From a virus: 38,435 nt of DNA. A program made the translations under genes and the position numbers. Location: positions 1 to 38,435 of the IMG/VR virus record IMGVR_UViG_3300042922_000789, one strand, 5' to 3'. The notes beneath the pieces are model-generated. The model was not told the DNA's origin. It saw nothing but the letters and a program-made list of their open reading frames with translations, and made no database searches. Below, piece after piece: positions 6,971-15,990 of the stretch (positions are counted from its first letter, which is position 1; each line of letters begins with the position of its first letter).

Positions 6971-7291
6971 TCACATTGCCCCTTTCTTTATATCTGTTGG
7001 TAAGTCTTTAAGCCTTTCAACAAGCTCTGTAACAGTTCCATTGCCACCCAAAGCATGGTATTGAATATACAATGCAGTAACATTATCCAAAGCATATATG
7101 GGGCAGCAACCTTTATCCTGGTAGTGATTATACGATTGTATAATCCTATCTCTGAGCAGGGCTTGTATGCCTAATTTAATAGCGTCCTGCTCTTTTACTT
7201 TACTTGATAGTTTCTTGTATCCAGCAATTAAACCTGCGCTGGTAAGTCCAAATATAACTTCAATCCAATATCTAAGTATCCACTCTTGCAT
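6971..7291 (-). CDS. Membrane-anchored lysis-module protein, holin-associated
   Basis: 106 aa. One N-terminal hydrophobic helix (about residues 8-25) is followed by a cytoplasmic helical part with ALLRDRIIQSYNHYQDKGCCPIYA. I recall proteins of this pattern just before the endolysin in many clostridial prophages; they are usually annotated as holin or hypothetical. SD GAGGTGA precedes the ATG. It ends 2 bp before the next gene, so the three lysis genes are coupled. Confidence 0.6.
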   Translation of the reverse strand: MQEWILRYWIEVIFGLTSAGLIAGYKKLSSKVKEQDAIKLGIQALLRDRIIQSYNHYQDKGCCPIYALDNVTALYIQYHALGGNGTVTELVERLKDLPTDIKKGAM

Positions 7292-7317
7292 AATTCACCT
7301 CATTAGATTTTGTCATA

Positions 7318-7348
7318 ACAAAAGGAGCCTACCTAAGTAAGCTCCTTT
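7318..7348 (-). terminator. Probable terminator or attenuator before the lysis genes
   Basis: AAAGGAGC (7321-7328) pairs with GCTCCTTT (7341-7348); a short T-rich tract TTTTGTT follows on the minus strand. It overlaps the stop of the 28-aa frame and lies between the tail-fibre genes and the lysis genes. Confidence 0.65.
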
Positions 7349-7419
7349 ATTTCCTTTGGTGGTTTTGGAGTTGTCTGTAAAACTTCTGGTTTCTTTGGCC
7401 ATTCTAAGTATTTCTTCAT
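7333..7419 (-). CDS. 28-aa hypothetical protein
   Basis: A short frame MKKYLEWPKKPEVLQ..., proline and lysine rich, starts at 7419 with GGAGG 6-7 bp upstream. The good ribosome site and tight fit before the terminator suggest that it is translated. No function is recognised; tiny proteins are common between tail fibre and lysis genes. Confidence 0.5.
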   Translation of the reverse strand: MKKYLEWPKKPEVLQTTPKPPKEIKELT

Positions 7420-7507
7420 TTCGACCTCCACATTGTACTGCGCTAATTATCCTATATATTCCAAAATAATACAATGTTTACGTCGCAAAATTATCCAAAA
7501 TTACGTT

Positions 7508-7669
7508 CTAAACATCTTCTGTATGCTCTAGAATATAATTTTCTACAGCGAGTCTATAATCAGGATTTGTTATATCATCAAGCACATACACATTGCCTGT
7601 CTTTGGGTTTATGCCGCCATTTAAGATTCTTTCTGCTGCTATTCTTACTACTACCATATTAATTCCCAT
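7508..7669 (-). CDS. 53-aa XkdX/CD1375-like small phage protein
   Basis: MGINMVVVRIAAERILNGGI begins a 53-aa protein whose ATG overlaps the previous stop (TAATG) with GGAGG upstream. Its position after the tail-fibre genes and its pattern (hydrophobic N-terminus, NPKTGNVYVLDDI) match the small XkdX/CD1375-type proteins of PBSX-like phages; the function of these is unknown. Confidence 0.65.
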   Translation of the reverse strand: MGINMVVVRIAAERILNGGINPKTGNVYVLDDITNPDYRLAVENYILEHTEDV

Positions 7670-7962
7670 TATAAAATACCTCCTTCCGTACTATCTGCCA
7701 TTAGTAATAATTGGTTCTCTAAGTCCTCGATAGTTTGCTCTTGTGGCGTTTTATCCCTAACAATTTCCTCTAATATGGGTTTTCGTGTTACTAAGTCAAC
7801 GCCTATAACCTTAAACCTGACATAGTTTATTTCCCCAAACTCTAAGTCTATGTAGTCCAAACTAGTTATCGCCTTCCGTGGCGTTGCATAAGGACTCTCT
7901 GCAAGTTCAATTACAACTTCTCCGTCCTGGTCGAAAATAATCCTGCTACCTATATTCGACAT
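7669..7962 (-). CDS. Hypothetical tail-fibre-associated protein, 97 aa
   Basis: 97 aa, acidic, with a predicted beta-rich first half and a C-terminal helix (TIEDLENQLLLMADS). Its place directly behind the long tail-fibre gene is where fibre assembly or accessory proteins occur. I do not recognise a domain. It is coupled to the next gene by TAATG. Confidence 0.6.
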   Translation of the reverse strand: MSNIGSRIIFDQDGEVVIELAESPYATPRKAITSLDYIDLEFGEINYVRFKVIGVDLVTRKPILEEIVRDKTPQEQTIEDLENQLLLMADSTEGGIL

Positions 7963-7976
7963 GTAAACACTCCTTT

Positions 7977-9542
7977 CTAATTACCATATACTAATTTTAC
8001 ATCATTTATATACGATACTCTCGAACCACCACTGTCAAGAGATTTAGCACCAACTTGTATATAATGCAATCCATTTAAACTGTTTACATTTAAAACAAGC
8101 ATTGTTGTACTTCCACTACTAATATTGGCAGAAGTATTTGTAACAAATGTGTTTGTGATTTGTGTGGTAGATACTCCAAGTATATTAGAACCGGGAATAT
8201 TTCCTGCTTCTTCTTTGATTGAAGCAATTATATATTTTACACCAGTTAAATTAACTGTTTGTGATGTAACAACATACTGTTCACCCAATGCACTGGAATT
8301 TACTCTCATATAACCTGCCGTTACCTCTACATAAGAAGCTACATATGGCTGATTACGATAGCCTTGCATCCATGTTGTACTTCCAGATGGTACTGGAAAC
8401 TTATCTGGATTTCCTGCAATAATTGCTGTACCTTCTAAACCAAACATGTTTTTACCTAATGGGATATTTGGGGATATAAAGTCTGCATCATAAGCAAAAA
8501 CCCTATCATCCCCATCATAATAGCCTTTCGGTACTGTAATAAATATATCACCAGTACCCGAAGCTGTTGCGTTACTTCCTGTATCTCCTGCTCTAATTTG
8601 TATATTTCCTAAAATTTCCCCTGCATCTGTGCTTGCTGTTTTACCTGCTAGAACATCACCAGCAACGGCATTTCCAGATGCTCTAGCTAATAAGAAAAAA
8701 TGCGGATTTCTTGCAGGGTCATAAACTAACTCGTAATATTTATTAATCTTAATTGTGCCTGCGGCAAGTTCACTTTCACCTACAACATTAAGAATTAATA
8801 AAGTACCAATGGCATCTACGCTAATTGTTACACTTCCGGTGTTAGTTGCAATTGCCCTAAACATTAATTTTGCACCTTGTACAAATTTAAACGCACCACC
8901 AGTATTTATTGTTATAGCATTTGCTGTGCCACCTGCTGTATAAACTTTATTGCCATGCGCCACATTATCAGCCGTATGTGCAACAAAGTCTGTATCAAGC
9001 GTATACTGTGTATGTGGGTCTGCTGCACCTTCATGTGTAGTGATATCTGATTTTAAAGCTACATCGCTACTGTTTACTTTTAACTTCCCTGTACCTTTTG
9101 GTTTTATATTTACATCTATATTTGCATCAGTACCTAATGCTTCTATTGTAGGCGCATTTGCTGTTATTGCAGATTTTACCTGCAAGTAATTAACTGCATT
9201 TGCAACAGTTGCCATTATAAAATGTGTTGCATTAGAAGCTATTACACGAATTTTACCTAATCCTTTCGGTGCGAGTTTAATGTTAATATCAGCAGATTCC
9301 CCAGCTGCAATGATGCCTGGTTCTGCAATGGAGCTGCCATTAATTATTTGTAGATAATCTACAGCATTACTCATGTTGCTAAATTTAAGTACCTCGTTGC
9401 CATTAACGTCAACTATGTTAGGATCCTTGATAGTTTTGATGCCTGCATCGATTTTATCCATATTTTCATTTATTATAGCAATATCAGCTGTTTCGGTATC
9501 TAGTGGTTTTTTTAACCCTAGATTTTCTGTTAAATTTGGCAA
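7977..9542 (-). CDS. Tail fibre protein
   Basis: 521 aa. The N-terminus MPNLTENLGLKKP followed by NENMDKIDAG is the common baseplate-attaching start of Firmicute phage fibres. Residues about 175-190 contain the DPHTQY motif frequent in trimeric fibre shafts, followed by repetitive Ala/Gly/Thr-rich beta segments and a C-terminal lectin-like region with NSLNGLHYIQVGA. It should bind the host surface. The C-terminal half is expected to be variable between relatives. Confidence 0.85.
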   Translation of the reverse strand: MPNLTENLGLKKPLDTETADIAIINENMDKIDAGIKTIKDPNIVDVNGNEVLKFSNMSNAVDYLQIINGSSIAEPGIIAAGESADINIKLAPKGLGKIRVIASNATHFIMATVANAVNYLQVKSAITANAPTIEALGTDANIDVNIKPKGTGKLKVNSSDVALKSDITTHEGAADPHTQYTLDTDFVAHTADNVAHGNKVYTAGGTANAITINTGGAFKFVQGAKLMFRAIATNTGSVTISVDAIGTLLILNVVGESELAAGTIKINKYYELVYDPARNPHFFLLARASGNAVAGDVLAGKTASTDAGEILGNIQIRAGDTGSNATASGTGDIFITVPKGYYDGDDRVFAYDADFISPNIPLGKNMFGLEGTAIIAGNPDKFPVPSGSTTWMQGYRNQPYVASYVEVTAGYMRVNSSALGEQYVVTSQTVNLTGVKYIIASIKEEAGNIPGSNILGVSTTQITNTFVTNTSANISSGSTTMLVLNVNSLNGLHYIQVGAKSLDSGGSRVSYINDVKLVYGN

Positions 9543-10088
9543 TTATATCACCTCTCTTGTTTTTAATTGACCCCATGTACCTGTTTTAACAGTTGCCCAT
9601 GTAATATTCTTTACCTCGCTCCATAATGTATAGGTAAATTCATATAGAACTGCTAAATGGGCAGGCTTAATGTCTTCTATAGCTGCCTTTAAATCATCAA
9701 GATTTGGAGGTATCCCTTTGGAGCCAACAAACTTCACAGTAAAACTATAAGTTGGATTGTTTTCTATAATGTCAACCTCGCCATTAGCGAAGCTCTCAGC
9801 AACATTCTTCATAAGATTTACTGTAACAGTTCCTTTACCTCTTAATTTGCTTCTTATTCTGGACTTTCTAAACTCTATGTCATAGTTGTTTTTAACTTCA
9901 ATGCCTACCTCGGCTTCCCATCTTTCTAATGTTAGATCTGCGGTGTCTAAGAAGAATTGTCTTGCAACGCTCTCTAGCTTTTCATTAAATCCGTCTAACT
10001 CAGATGCTTGCGCATTGTTTAAGTTATCAATTACTTTTGAGGTCCTGTAATACCCTGGCATATAAGAAAGGAGTGTAACTTTATCCAA
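9543..10088 (-). CDS. Baseplate wedge protein, YmfQ (DUF2313) family
   Basis: 181 aa. MPGYYRTSKVIDNLNNAQASELDGFNEKL and the LERWEAEVGI motif are typical of YmfQ/XkdU-type proteins, encoded right after baseplate J. TTG start at 10088 preceded by GGGGGTG, overlapping the upstream gene by 8 bp. It should connect the baseplate wedge with the fibre. Confidence 0.88.
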   Translation of the reverse strand: MDKVTLLSYMPGYYRTSKVIDNLNNAQASELDGFNEKLESVARQFFLDTADLTLERWEAEVGIEVKNNYDIEFRKSRIRSKLRGKGTVTVNLMKNVAESFANGEVDIIENNPTYSFTVKFVGSKGIPPNLDDLKAAIEDIKPAHLAVLYEFTYTLWSEVKNITWATVKTGTWGQLKTREVI

Positions 10089-11124
10089 TAGTTACACCCC
10101 CTAATACCGCAACTTCTGTATCTGCCACTGCAATATTTATAGTACCATTATTGATTTTTAAATTGCTGTAATCCAATACTCCGTCAGTGTTAAATATGAT
10201 ATTCCCTATACTTGCATATGACACATAGCTATTTATAAAAGCTATGGATGCAAAGTGTTCTATCAAATTGCTCTCTATTGATGCTTCAACTTGCTCTGAA
10301 GTATAGTTGTTAACATCTATAACCAAAGTTACACTGACATTGATAGACTTTTCAACTGCAGAATCTAAATCAACAGTAACCCCTATAGGCCTGCTATCTT
10401 CTATATGTTCTAACACACTATCAAGCAAATTGATATCTGCAGCTCTTTTGTTGCTATTTATAATAACAACTTTTACTGTTCCAGGTCCATTTGCTAGAGG
10501 GAAGATTCTTGCATCTCCTACTCCTATGACTTCTTTCGCCCAGTTCAAGTAATGATACTTATTGCCTGATGTTGCCGGAGTCCTTACTTTGTCATAATAC
10601 CTTTGTCTTAGACTCTCATCTGATTCAGCATCATAGCCATTTGAAAACGTTTGTGGATTTGTTACTGTTTGTAGACCTTCTAATGTCTTAGGGAAATATT
10701 TAATTGTTCCTTCTGGTACATTCCCAATTAGGCCGTACTCTGTACATTCAACTGTTACGTTAATAATTCCATTAGCAGGAACCAAATCATCTACTGTAAA
10801 TACGAAGCTGGCATTGTCACTTGCAACCATCTCACCTTTTACTATAAGTGCTGCCTCTGTTCCTGTAATGGTTACTATGTTAGTAGCCTTAGTAGCTGGT
10901 TTTCTATAAATACCTTGCTCTCCGCATATTCTCTCTAAATCTGCACCCGTAGCTGTATCTGCAAATCCTTTGTTTAATATGTCATTAGCTTTTATATCTA
11001 GATTTTCAAGTTCTATAGCAACTGGTTTTATAGCATCATAAAAGAAACTACCTTCTGTTTTATCGTACTCATCAGATATGTTGCTAAGCATTCTGTCTTG
11101 AATAATTTCTTTGCTATCTACCAC
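10081..11124 (-). CDS. Baseplate J/gp47-family protein (XkdT-like)
   Basis: 347 aa. The central GYDAESDESLRQRYYDKVRTPATSGNKYHYLNWAKEV segment is diagnostic for the baseplate J (gp47/XkdT) family, a wedge component of contractile tails. GTG start preceded by GGAGGTGA; the start overlaps the preceding stop by one base. The order DUF2577, DUF2634, baseplate J, YmfQ is that of PBSX. Confidence 0.93.
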   Translation of the reverse strand: MVDSKEIIQDRMLSNISDEYDKTEGSFFYDAIKPVAIELENLDIKANDILNKGFADTATGADLERICGEQGIYRKPATKATNIVTITGTEAALIVKGEMVASDNASFVFTVDDLVPANGIINVTVECTEYGLIGNVPEGTIKYFPKTLEGLQTVTNPQTFSNGYDAESDESLRQRYYDKVRTPATSGNKYHYLNWAKEVIGVGDARIFPLANGPGTVKVVIINSNKRAADINLLDSVLEHIEDSRPIGVTVDLDSAVEKSINVSVTLVIDVNNYTSEQVEASIESNLIEHFASIAFINSYVSYASIGNIIFNTDGVLDYSNLKINNGTINIAVADTEVAVLGGVTIG

Positions 11125-11561
11125 TAGAATTTCACCTCCTGCCCCGTTGTGCCATATATACTATTAACATCAAAATTTACTACTAAAGTTCTTTTTTCTC
11201 TAGTGAAAATGAAGTTTTCTAAGCTTAAGACTTCTGGATTTACAAGCAAAGCTGCTGTAATTTCTCTCTGTATTTCTGATTGTATGAATGCCTGAGGATA
11301 ACCACTTGTTATGAGGTCCATTACTGTAATGCCATACTTGTTTGTTTTATCAGTATCATATATTTTAAACTTAAACTTTTCTGTTTTTAAAACCTTTTCT
11401 ATCCTTATTTTCAAAGCTTCAACATCTGATATGACCTGCAGCTTTCCATCCTTTGTAATAAAATCACCAGTATTAAAGTCAAATAAAAAAGACTTACCTA
11501 ATTTAGCAGCCTCTAATTCTTCAGTATTATTTTGTAATTGCGGTGAAAGTTCAGGAAACAT
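11124..11561 (-). CDS. DUF2634 baseplate protein (XkdS-like)
   Basis: 145 aa; the pattern FDFNTGDFITKDGKLQVISDVEALKIRIEKVLKTEKFKF is that of DUF2634/XkdS, the gp25-like wedge protein of PBSX-type baseplates. It lies between the XkdR-like and XkdT-like genes, with one-base overlaps at both ends. Confidence 0.88.
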   Translation of the reverse strand: MFPELSPQLQNNTEELEAAKLGKSFLFDFNTGDFITKDGKLQVISDVEALKIRIEKVLKTEKFKFKIYDTDKTNKYGITVMDLITSGYPQAFIQSEIQREITAALLVNPEVLSLENFIFTREKRTLVVNFDVNSIYGTTGQEVKF

Positions 11562-11953
11562 TATATACTCACCACCTTATCTATAATAAAAAATGTTTGT
11601 CCATCTGATGTAGGCAAACAAAGCACCATATCACCTTTTTTAAGCAGTTCTTTAAATGTTATTTCTGCATTGTAATCCTCTTTGTTATCTATGGTAATTG
11701 TACTTATGCTATCTCCCCTGCTGTCTATTGCACTTGCTCCAACACTATACCCTTCTATTTTCAAATCTGCTTTTCTTTTATGTGCTTCAATTAAGTTACT
11801 ACATAAATAGCATTGTTTCTCAGTTAGTATAACTTTATCACCTAATATAGAGATATTGATTGGATCTATACTAATAACTTTTCCTAATAGTGGACCCAAT
11901 GGCATCTTTAAATCTCTTTTTTTAAGTTGCTTTGCTATTTCTATATCCCACAT
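11561..11953 (-). CDS. DUF2577 baseplate protein (XkdR-like)
   Basis: 130 aa from MWDIEIAKQLKKRD; GGAG lies 7 bp upstream of this ATG and the preceding stop is 2 bp away, whereas an ATG 27 bp earlier lacks a ribosome site. The C-terminal half (TFKELLKKGDMVLCLPTSDGQTFFIIDKV) is a beta-barrel-like segment characteristic of XkdR. It is part of the baseplate hub or wedge. Confidence 0.85.
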   Translation of the reverse strand: MWDIEIAKQLKKRDLKMPLGPLLGKVISIDPINISILGDKVILTEKQCYLCSNLIEAHKRKADLKIEGYSVGASAIDSRGDSISTITIDNKEDYNAEITFKELLKKGDMVLCLPTSDGQTFFIIDKVVSI

Positions 11954-11954
11954 A

Positions 11955-12854
11955 TCACCACTCCAAACTAATTGATACATTATGCTTATTATTGCTTAAG
12001 CTATGATTCGCTGATGTAATCCTGTACCAACCCTTTAATTTATTAGCTACATTTAATTCAATGAGTCTATTAGCTTTAATGGTTTCAGCATCTTTTATTC
12101 CAATCAAGGGTATGCTGGTATCTTTAAATATTTTGTTTTTAGCCTTTAATAGATTGGCTGCTATATTTTTTGCTTGAGCTATATCCTTTTCATCAATGCT
12201 TTCTATTTCTTGAAGCAGACCATATTTAGATTGATTGGTTTTATCCTGCGCTGTAGCAATTATAGAGTTATTAGATTCTCCACTGCTCACAACAAGTATT
12301 TTGTTTTTCATTTCTTCAATGCTGCTATTTATAGTAACATCTTTACTTATAAGGATTTTAGGAGTAATTTTCATATCTGTAAGTTTAGATACAATCAGTG
12401 TATCAACTCGCATTTCTCTGAAATACTTTATCCCTTGGTCCTTCTCCGACTGTTCTAATATATCATCGATTATACTTGCGATACTTTCATCTTTATATAT
12501 TTTATTAATTTTAGTTGGTATATTAACTATTGAACTTTTAATAAAGTACTCGTTTAATAAAGTACTTAAAGCTTTACTAGCATTCGTATTAAATTGCTTA
12601 ATAACTTCATTTTTAAGATAAAAGCTATAATCAAAACAAGTATAGCTATAACTAAACTTACCGTCTGTTTTTTTTACTATAATTGCCTTGATATATTCCT
12701 TGCCATTGATAAACAAACTCGTTATAGAGCCCTCTGCGAGGTCGTATAAACTGTCAAAACTCAGTTCTATACCTAGTGTGTCTATATCACTATTCCAACT
12801 TAAATTATTGCTTTTAGGAAGGATATCAATGCCATTTGCAGTAAGCCTATACAT
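11955..12854 (-). CDS. Baseplate hub protein, XkdQ/YqbQ (gpD-like)
   Basis: 299 aa from MYRLTANGIDILPKSNNLSW; GGAGGG lies 7 bp before this ATG, and the start overlaps the preceding gene by 8 bp. An upstream in-frame ATG at 12923 would give 23 further residues but lacks a good SD. XkdQ/YqbQ proteins are gp27/gpD-type hub components. The C-terminal GWYRITSANHSLSNNKHNVSISLEW matches the family end. Confidence 0.85.
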   Translation of the reverse strand: MYRLTANGIDILPKSNNLSWNSDIDTLGIELSFDSLYDLAEGSITSLFINGKEYIKAIIVKKTDGKFSYSYTCFDYSFYLKNEVIKQFNTNASKALSTLLNEYFIKSSIVNIPTKINKIYKDESIASIIDDILEQSEKDQGIKYFREMRVDTLIVSKLTDMKITPKILISKDVTINSSIEEMKNKILVVSSGESNNSIIATAQDKTNQSKYGLLQEIESIDEKDIAQAKNIAANLLKAKNKIFKDTSIPLIGIKDAETIKANRLIELNVANKLKGWYRITSANHSLSNNKHNVSISLEW

Positions 12855-13272
12855 TGTAATCCCTCCATTGTTTAAATGAGATAGAGTATTGATAATCTCC
12901 CACTTTATCATCATGCCACTCAAAGCTCTCTACTGAAAATGTATCGTTGATATTGAATGAATCAGCTCTTACTATAACCACTCTTAAAGGCTTCTTATTA
13001 ATCATTGCTGCATTAATTAGATCAATGTATAAATCAGGGTTAATATTTTTAATTCTTTGAAATGGATAATTTTTACCCTTGCCAGGTAGATAGCTTTCTA
13101 AAGTAAATTCAAGAAGCCCTACATCACCAATCAAATTATATTTTCCATCTGAAAAGCTTTCAAACTCTTCGTTGGAACTGCTTTTAGAAAAGGAGGGCAT
13201 TTCTTCAGGTATTATTGGTAATTGTAATACTTTCTTTCGATCTATATCACTAATATAAATATCATATTTCAT
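12847..13272 (-). CDS. Tail assembly protein, XkdP-like without LysM domain
   Basis: 141 aa. MKYDIYISDIDRKKVLQLPIIPEEMPSF and the later RIKNINPDLYIDLINAAMINKKPLRVVIV resemble the N-terminal domain of XkdP. XkdP homologues usually run to about 200 aa and end in a LysM fold; here the protein stops at residue 141 with YQYSISFKQWRDYNV, so the LysM part is absent. Its position after the tape measure supports the call. Confidence 0.8.
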   Translation of the reverse strand: MKYDIYISDIDRKKVLQLPIIPEEMPSFSKSSSNEEFESFSDGKYNLIGDVGLLEFTLESYLPGKGKNYPFQRIKNINPDLYIDLINAAMINKKPLRVVIVRADSFNINDTFSVESFEWHDDKVGDYQYSISFKQWRDYNV

Positions 13273-13283
13273 GTTTGCCCTCC

Positions 13284-14933
13284 TTACATATTTGCTAATA
13301 CTAGATTTAGTCTTGTTGCTATTCTGTTACCTACATAATCTGCATATTCTTCATTACCGATAACATTCCCCTGTATAGTAACATTCACTGTAACTCCCTT
13401 ACCATTCATCATCTTCTTTGACTTATCGGCTGGAATAACTCTGCTGCCATTAGGCAAGTCAACTATTTCTCCGCCACGCTCATTTATTCTAGCAGCTCCA
13501 CCTTTAAAATACTGCGTTCCTGTAGCGAATGCCGGCAGTTCTGGTATCTTAAATCCAATCTCAGGTATTTTAATGCCAGGTATTAAATTTGCTGCTTTTA
13601 TTAGCAGGTTAAAAGGAGTTAATAAACCTTTAATCCACATGTTTGCACCTTTAATAACAAAATTGATTAAACCTCTAAAACCATCCTTAACACCATTCCA
13701 TAGTCCTGCAAAGAAATCTGCCACAGGAGCAAATGCGACTTTAATACCTTCCCACAATGCCAAGGCTTTGACTTTAATAGTGTCCCAATTCTTCCATAAC
13801 AACACGCCTATAGCTATTAATGCACCAATGCCTAATGCAATCTGCATCATTGGATTAGCTAGCATACTAGCATTTAATAACCATTGCATTATAGTCATGG
13901 TTTGAGTAATCTTTTTTAATGCGGTAAATACTGCAACAACTTTAGTAACAACTTGAAAAGCAATGAACGTACCCAATAGGCCACTGGCTACAGGAATTAA
14001 CCAATTCATATTGTCTTTTACCCACGATATTGCATTGCTTAAGTATTCAAAACCTTGCTTGCCTAAGGCAATAACCCTAGTCATTATTTCATCTATATTG
14101 ACTCCATCCATAAAAGCTATCCATTTAGCAAACAGCTTTTCAAGTGGAGGTATAGCATATGCCATAACTTTAGCACCCATATCTTTTACTTTAATTATCA
14201 TCGTCCTTAAACTATTAGCAAAACCAGTGTTAGTTTTAGTATAATCTCCCTGTGCGTCTTTTGATTTCTCAAGCATGTAATTATATCTTAAGGTTTGTTT
14301 TTCTGCCTCGGACATTTCCTTCCAAGACTTCTTTATGCCTTTTTGCAAGGCATAAGCTTCCATGCTTGCTACATTCATGTTAATACCTAACGCTAGCATT
14401 GGCTCAGTCTGACCAACCATTGCACTCTTAATCTTTTCAAAAGCTTCCTCAGGATCTAAGTTGTAAAATGATGCAAAGTCACCAGCAAGGCCAGCAAGAC
14501 CAGTACTCATATCAGCAAGCTTATTTCCACTAATGCCTGCTGATTTCATCATAGCCCCTAGTGTACCACTAAATTGCTTTGCTTGAAGCTCAGACATACC
14601 AAATTGTTTTCCGGCACCTTTAGCAAAATTATTTATTTTACTTGTCATACTGCCGAAAGTAGTATCAACAACGTTTTGTACCTCATTCAGATTACTCGCA
14701 AGCATTAAACTGTCTTTTGCAAATTTAGCTATGCCCAAAGCTGCTATAGTGCCGCCTATTTTCAATGCAACTCCACCAAAAGCACCTGATATAGATTTTC
14801 TCATTCGTTTGGCCTGATTCTCTGCCTGTTTAATCTGCCTTTGAAACTGCTTTGTATTATTAGTTGTCTTATCTATTGTTTTACTAAAGTTATCTTTAAG
14901 GTTTAGTATTGTGTTTATTGTTTTACTTGCCAC
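13284..14933 (-). CDS. Tail tape measure protein
   Basis: 549 aa; GTG start with GAGGTGAG 5 bp upstream. The order is an N-terminal Lys/Gln-rich coiled coil (residues 1-50), the conserved TMP core GQTEPMLALGINMNVASMEAYA (about 170-200) and TQGDYTKTNTGFANSLRTM-like stretch, several hydrophobic helices (about 310-380), and a C-terminal segment with GGEIVDLPNGSRVIPADKS. Tape measure length sets tail length; 549 residues is short and, at about 1.5 angstrom per residue (textbook rule), implies a tail near 80 nm. It overlaps nothing but follows the frameshifted chaperone by 10 bp. Confidence 0.93.
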   Translation of the reverse strand: MASKTINTILNLKDNFSKTIDKTTNNTKQFQRQIKQAENQAKRMRKSISGAFGGVALKIGGTIAALGIAKFAKDSLMLASNLNEVQNVVDTTFGSMTSKINNFAKGAGKQFGMSELQAKQFSGTLGAMMKSAGISGNKLADMSTGLAGLAGDFASFYNLDPEEAFEKIKSAMVGQTEPMLALGINMNVASMEAYALQKGIKKSWKEMSEAEKQTLRYNYMLEKSKDAQGDYTKTNTGFANSLRTMIIKVKDMGAKVMAYAIPPLEKLFAKWIAFMDGVNIDEIMTRVIALGKQGFEYLSNAISWVKDNMNWLIPVASGLLGTFIAFQVVTKVVAVFTALKKITQTMTIMQWLLNASMLANPMMQIALGIGALIAIGVLLWKNWDTIKVKALALWEGIKVAFAPVADFFAGLWNGVKDGFRGLINFVIKGANMWIKGLLTPFNLLIKAANLIPGIKIPEIGFKIPELPAFATGTQYFKGGAARINERGGEIVDLPNGSRVIPADKSKKMMNGKGVTVNVTIQGNVIGNEEYADYVGNRIATRLNLVLANM

Positions 14934-14942
14934 TTACTCACC

Positions 14943-15505
14943 TCATTTTTCACCAAATAAAGATTTATACTTTTGAGTTTCCTCTTTGTAAAATTCTTCT
15001 CTAGCACAATGCAGGAATACTTTTTCAAAGTAGCTAGAATTGACTAAATCGTCAAGTTTATAGCCTCTTACAACATAAAAAGCATACATGTTAAAGTCTG
15101 CATCATGCACTACTAGTTTTTTATTTCTTCAACCTTGCCGCCCATATCGATTAGGTCCATCAATTGCTCCCCAATTTCCATTATGTCAGCCAAGCTAAAC
15201 AACTTTTCAATTGTATCAAAAGGATCTACTACATCTAATTCTTTCTGCAATTCAGAGTCCTGTAGCATATTACAAGTAAGGTATATTAGTTTCTTATATC
15301 CACCAATAACCTTATGCATACTATTCATATCACCCATTTCATCCATGATATCAAGTATCAAATCATCCTTAGGCTTTTGAAATGTCAATGTGGCATTCAT
15401 GGATGTTACATATATGTCTTTCATCTTAAACTGATCTGATTCTTTTTGTAACTTCTTTGCTATTAGATCTTTAAACGTTGCTTTTTTAGCTTTTTCATTA
15501 TTCAT
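14943..15505 (-). CDS. Tail assembly chaperone, long form by -1 frameshift (gpGT-like)
   Basis: A second frame, open from the XkdN-like stop down to a TGA at 14943-14945, encodes 57 more residues (LVVHDADFNMYAFYVVRGYK...). It joins the 130-aa protein through a slippery A AAA AAC at 15122-15116, in the correct phase and directly before the TAG, giving a 187-aa fusion. In many tailed phages a short and a frameshifted long chaperone coat the tape measure during assembly, and the pair always precedes the tape measure gene, as here. There is no good independent ribosome site for the downstream frame. Confidence 0.85.
15113..15505 (-). CDS. Tail assembly chaperone, short form (XkdN-like)
   Basis: 130 aa, acidic and helical (DIMDEMGDMNSMHKVIGGYKKLIYLTCN). 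It matches the XkdN family by position between tube and tape measure genes, size and composition. ATG at 15505 with GGAGGG upstream. The last codons carry a frameshift signal that makes the longer product at 14943-15505. Confidence 0.88.
   Translation of the reverse strand: MNNEKAKKATFKDLIAKKLQKESDQFKMKDIYVTSMNATLTFQKPKDDLILDIMDEMGDMNSMHKVIGGYKKLIYLTCNMLQDSELQKELDVVDPFDTIEKLFSLADIMEIGEQLMDLIDMGGKVEEIKN
15116..15122 (-). promoter_or_regulatory. -1 frameshift slippery heptamer A AAA AAC
   Basis: Read on the minus strand, the zero-frame codons are ATA AAA AAC TAG. The heptamer fits X XXY YYZ exactly. Slippage leads to the 57-codon extension frame. A stimulatory structure downstream was not resolved by eye. 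Confidence 0.82.
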
Positions 15506-15527
15506 ACATACCCTCCATAATTAGAAG

Positions 15528-15555
15528 AAAAAGCACTCAATTAAGAGTGCTTTTT
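15528..15555. terminator. Bidirectional-looking terminator between tube and chaperone genes
   Basis: AAAAAGCACTC (15528-15538) pairs with GAGTGCTTTTT (15545-15555) around a 6-nt loop; it ends in T-runs on both strands. It lies right after the tube gene in the late operon, so partial termination would give more sheath and tube than downstream tail proteins. Confidence 0.8.
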
Positions 15556-15557
15556 AT

Positions 15558-15977
15558 CTATATTGTTTCTAATACTTCATAGTCACTGAATTTTAGTGGT
15601 AATTCTTCATCTATAAGAGCCTTCGCTTCAAACTTTGCAAGGAAAAACTCTGTTAAAACTACGTTACTTACAGCAACTCTCTCAGCTTTACCTGTAGATT
15701 TATCAGTAAGTTTAGATATGATCTTTATATCTGGCATATTTCCAGACTTATAAGCATCAGCCATCAGTTTAACTACTGTGCTATCTATCTTGCCCCAAGT
15801 CATGGACCCTTCACCATTCCAGCCAGTATATTTGTTGTGGGTTCCATAATCTCCACAAACACTAACCTCTTCAAAATTCCCTGTAACCTTTAGCTCAATG
15901 CTCTTTATTGTTGATGCAATTTTGCCATTGAACCAAACATTACCACTGGAACCAGTTAATATTTTATTTACATCCAT
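15558..15977 (-). CDS. Tail tube protein (XkdM-like)
   Basis: 139 aa. MDVNKILTGSSGNVWFNGKI and GYDKTYTGWNGEGSMTWGKID-like segment (here TGWNGEGSMTWGKIDS) match the XkdM/DUF2001 tube family. It follows the sheath gene and precedes a terminator. The subunits stack as hexameric rings inside the sheath. Confidence 0.92.
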   Translation of the reverse strand: MDVNKILTGSSGNVWFNGKIASTIKSIELKVTGNFEEVSVCGDYGTHNKYTGWNGEGSMTWGKIDSTVVKLMADAYKSGNMPDIKIISKLTDKSTGKAERVAVSNVVLTEFFLAKFEAKALIDEELPLKFSDYEVLETI

Positions 15978-15990
15978 ACTGATTCACCTC

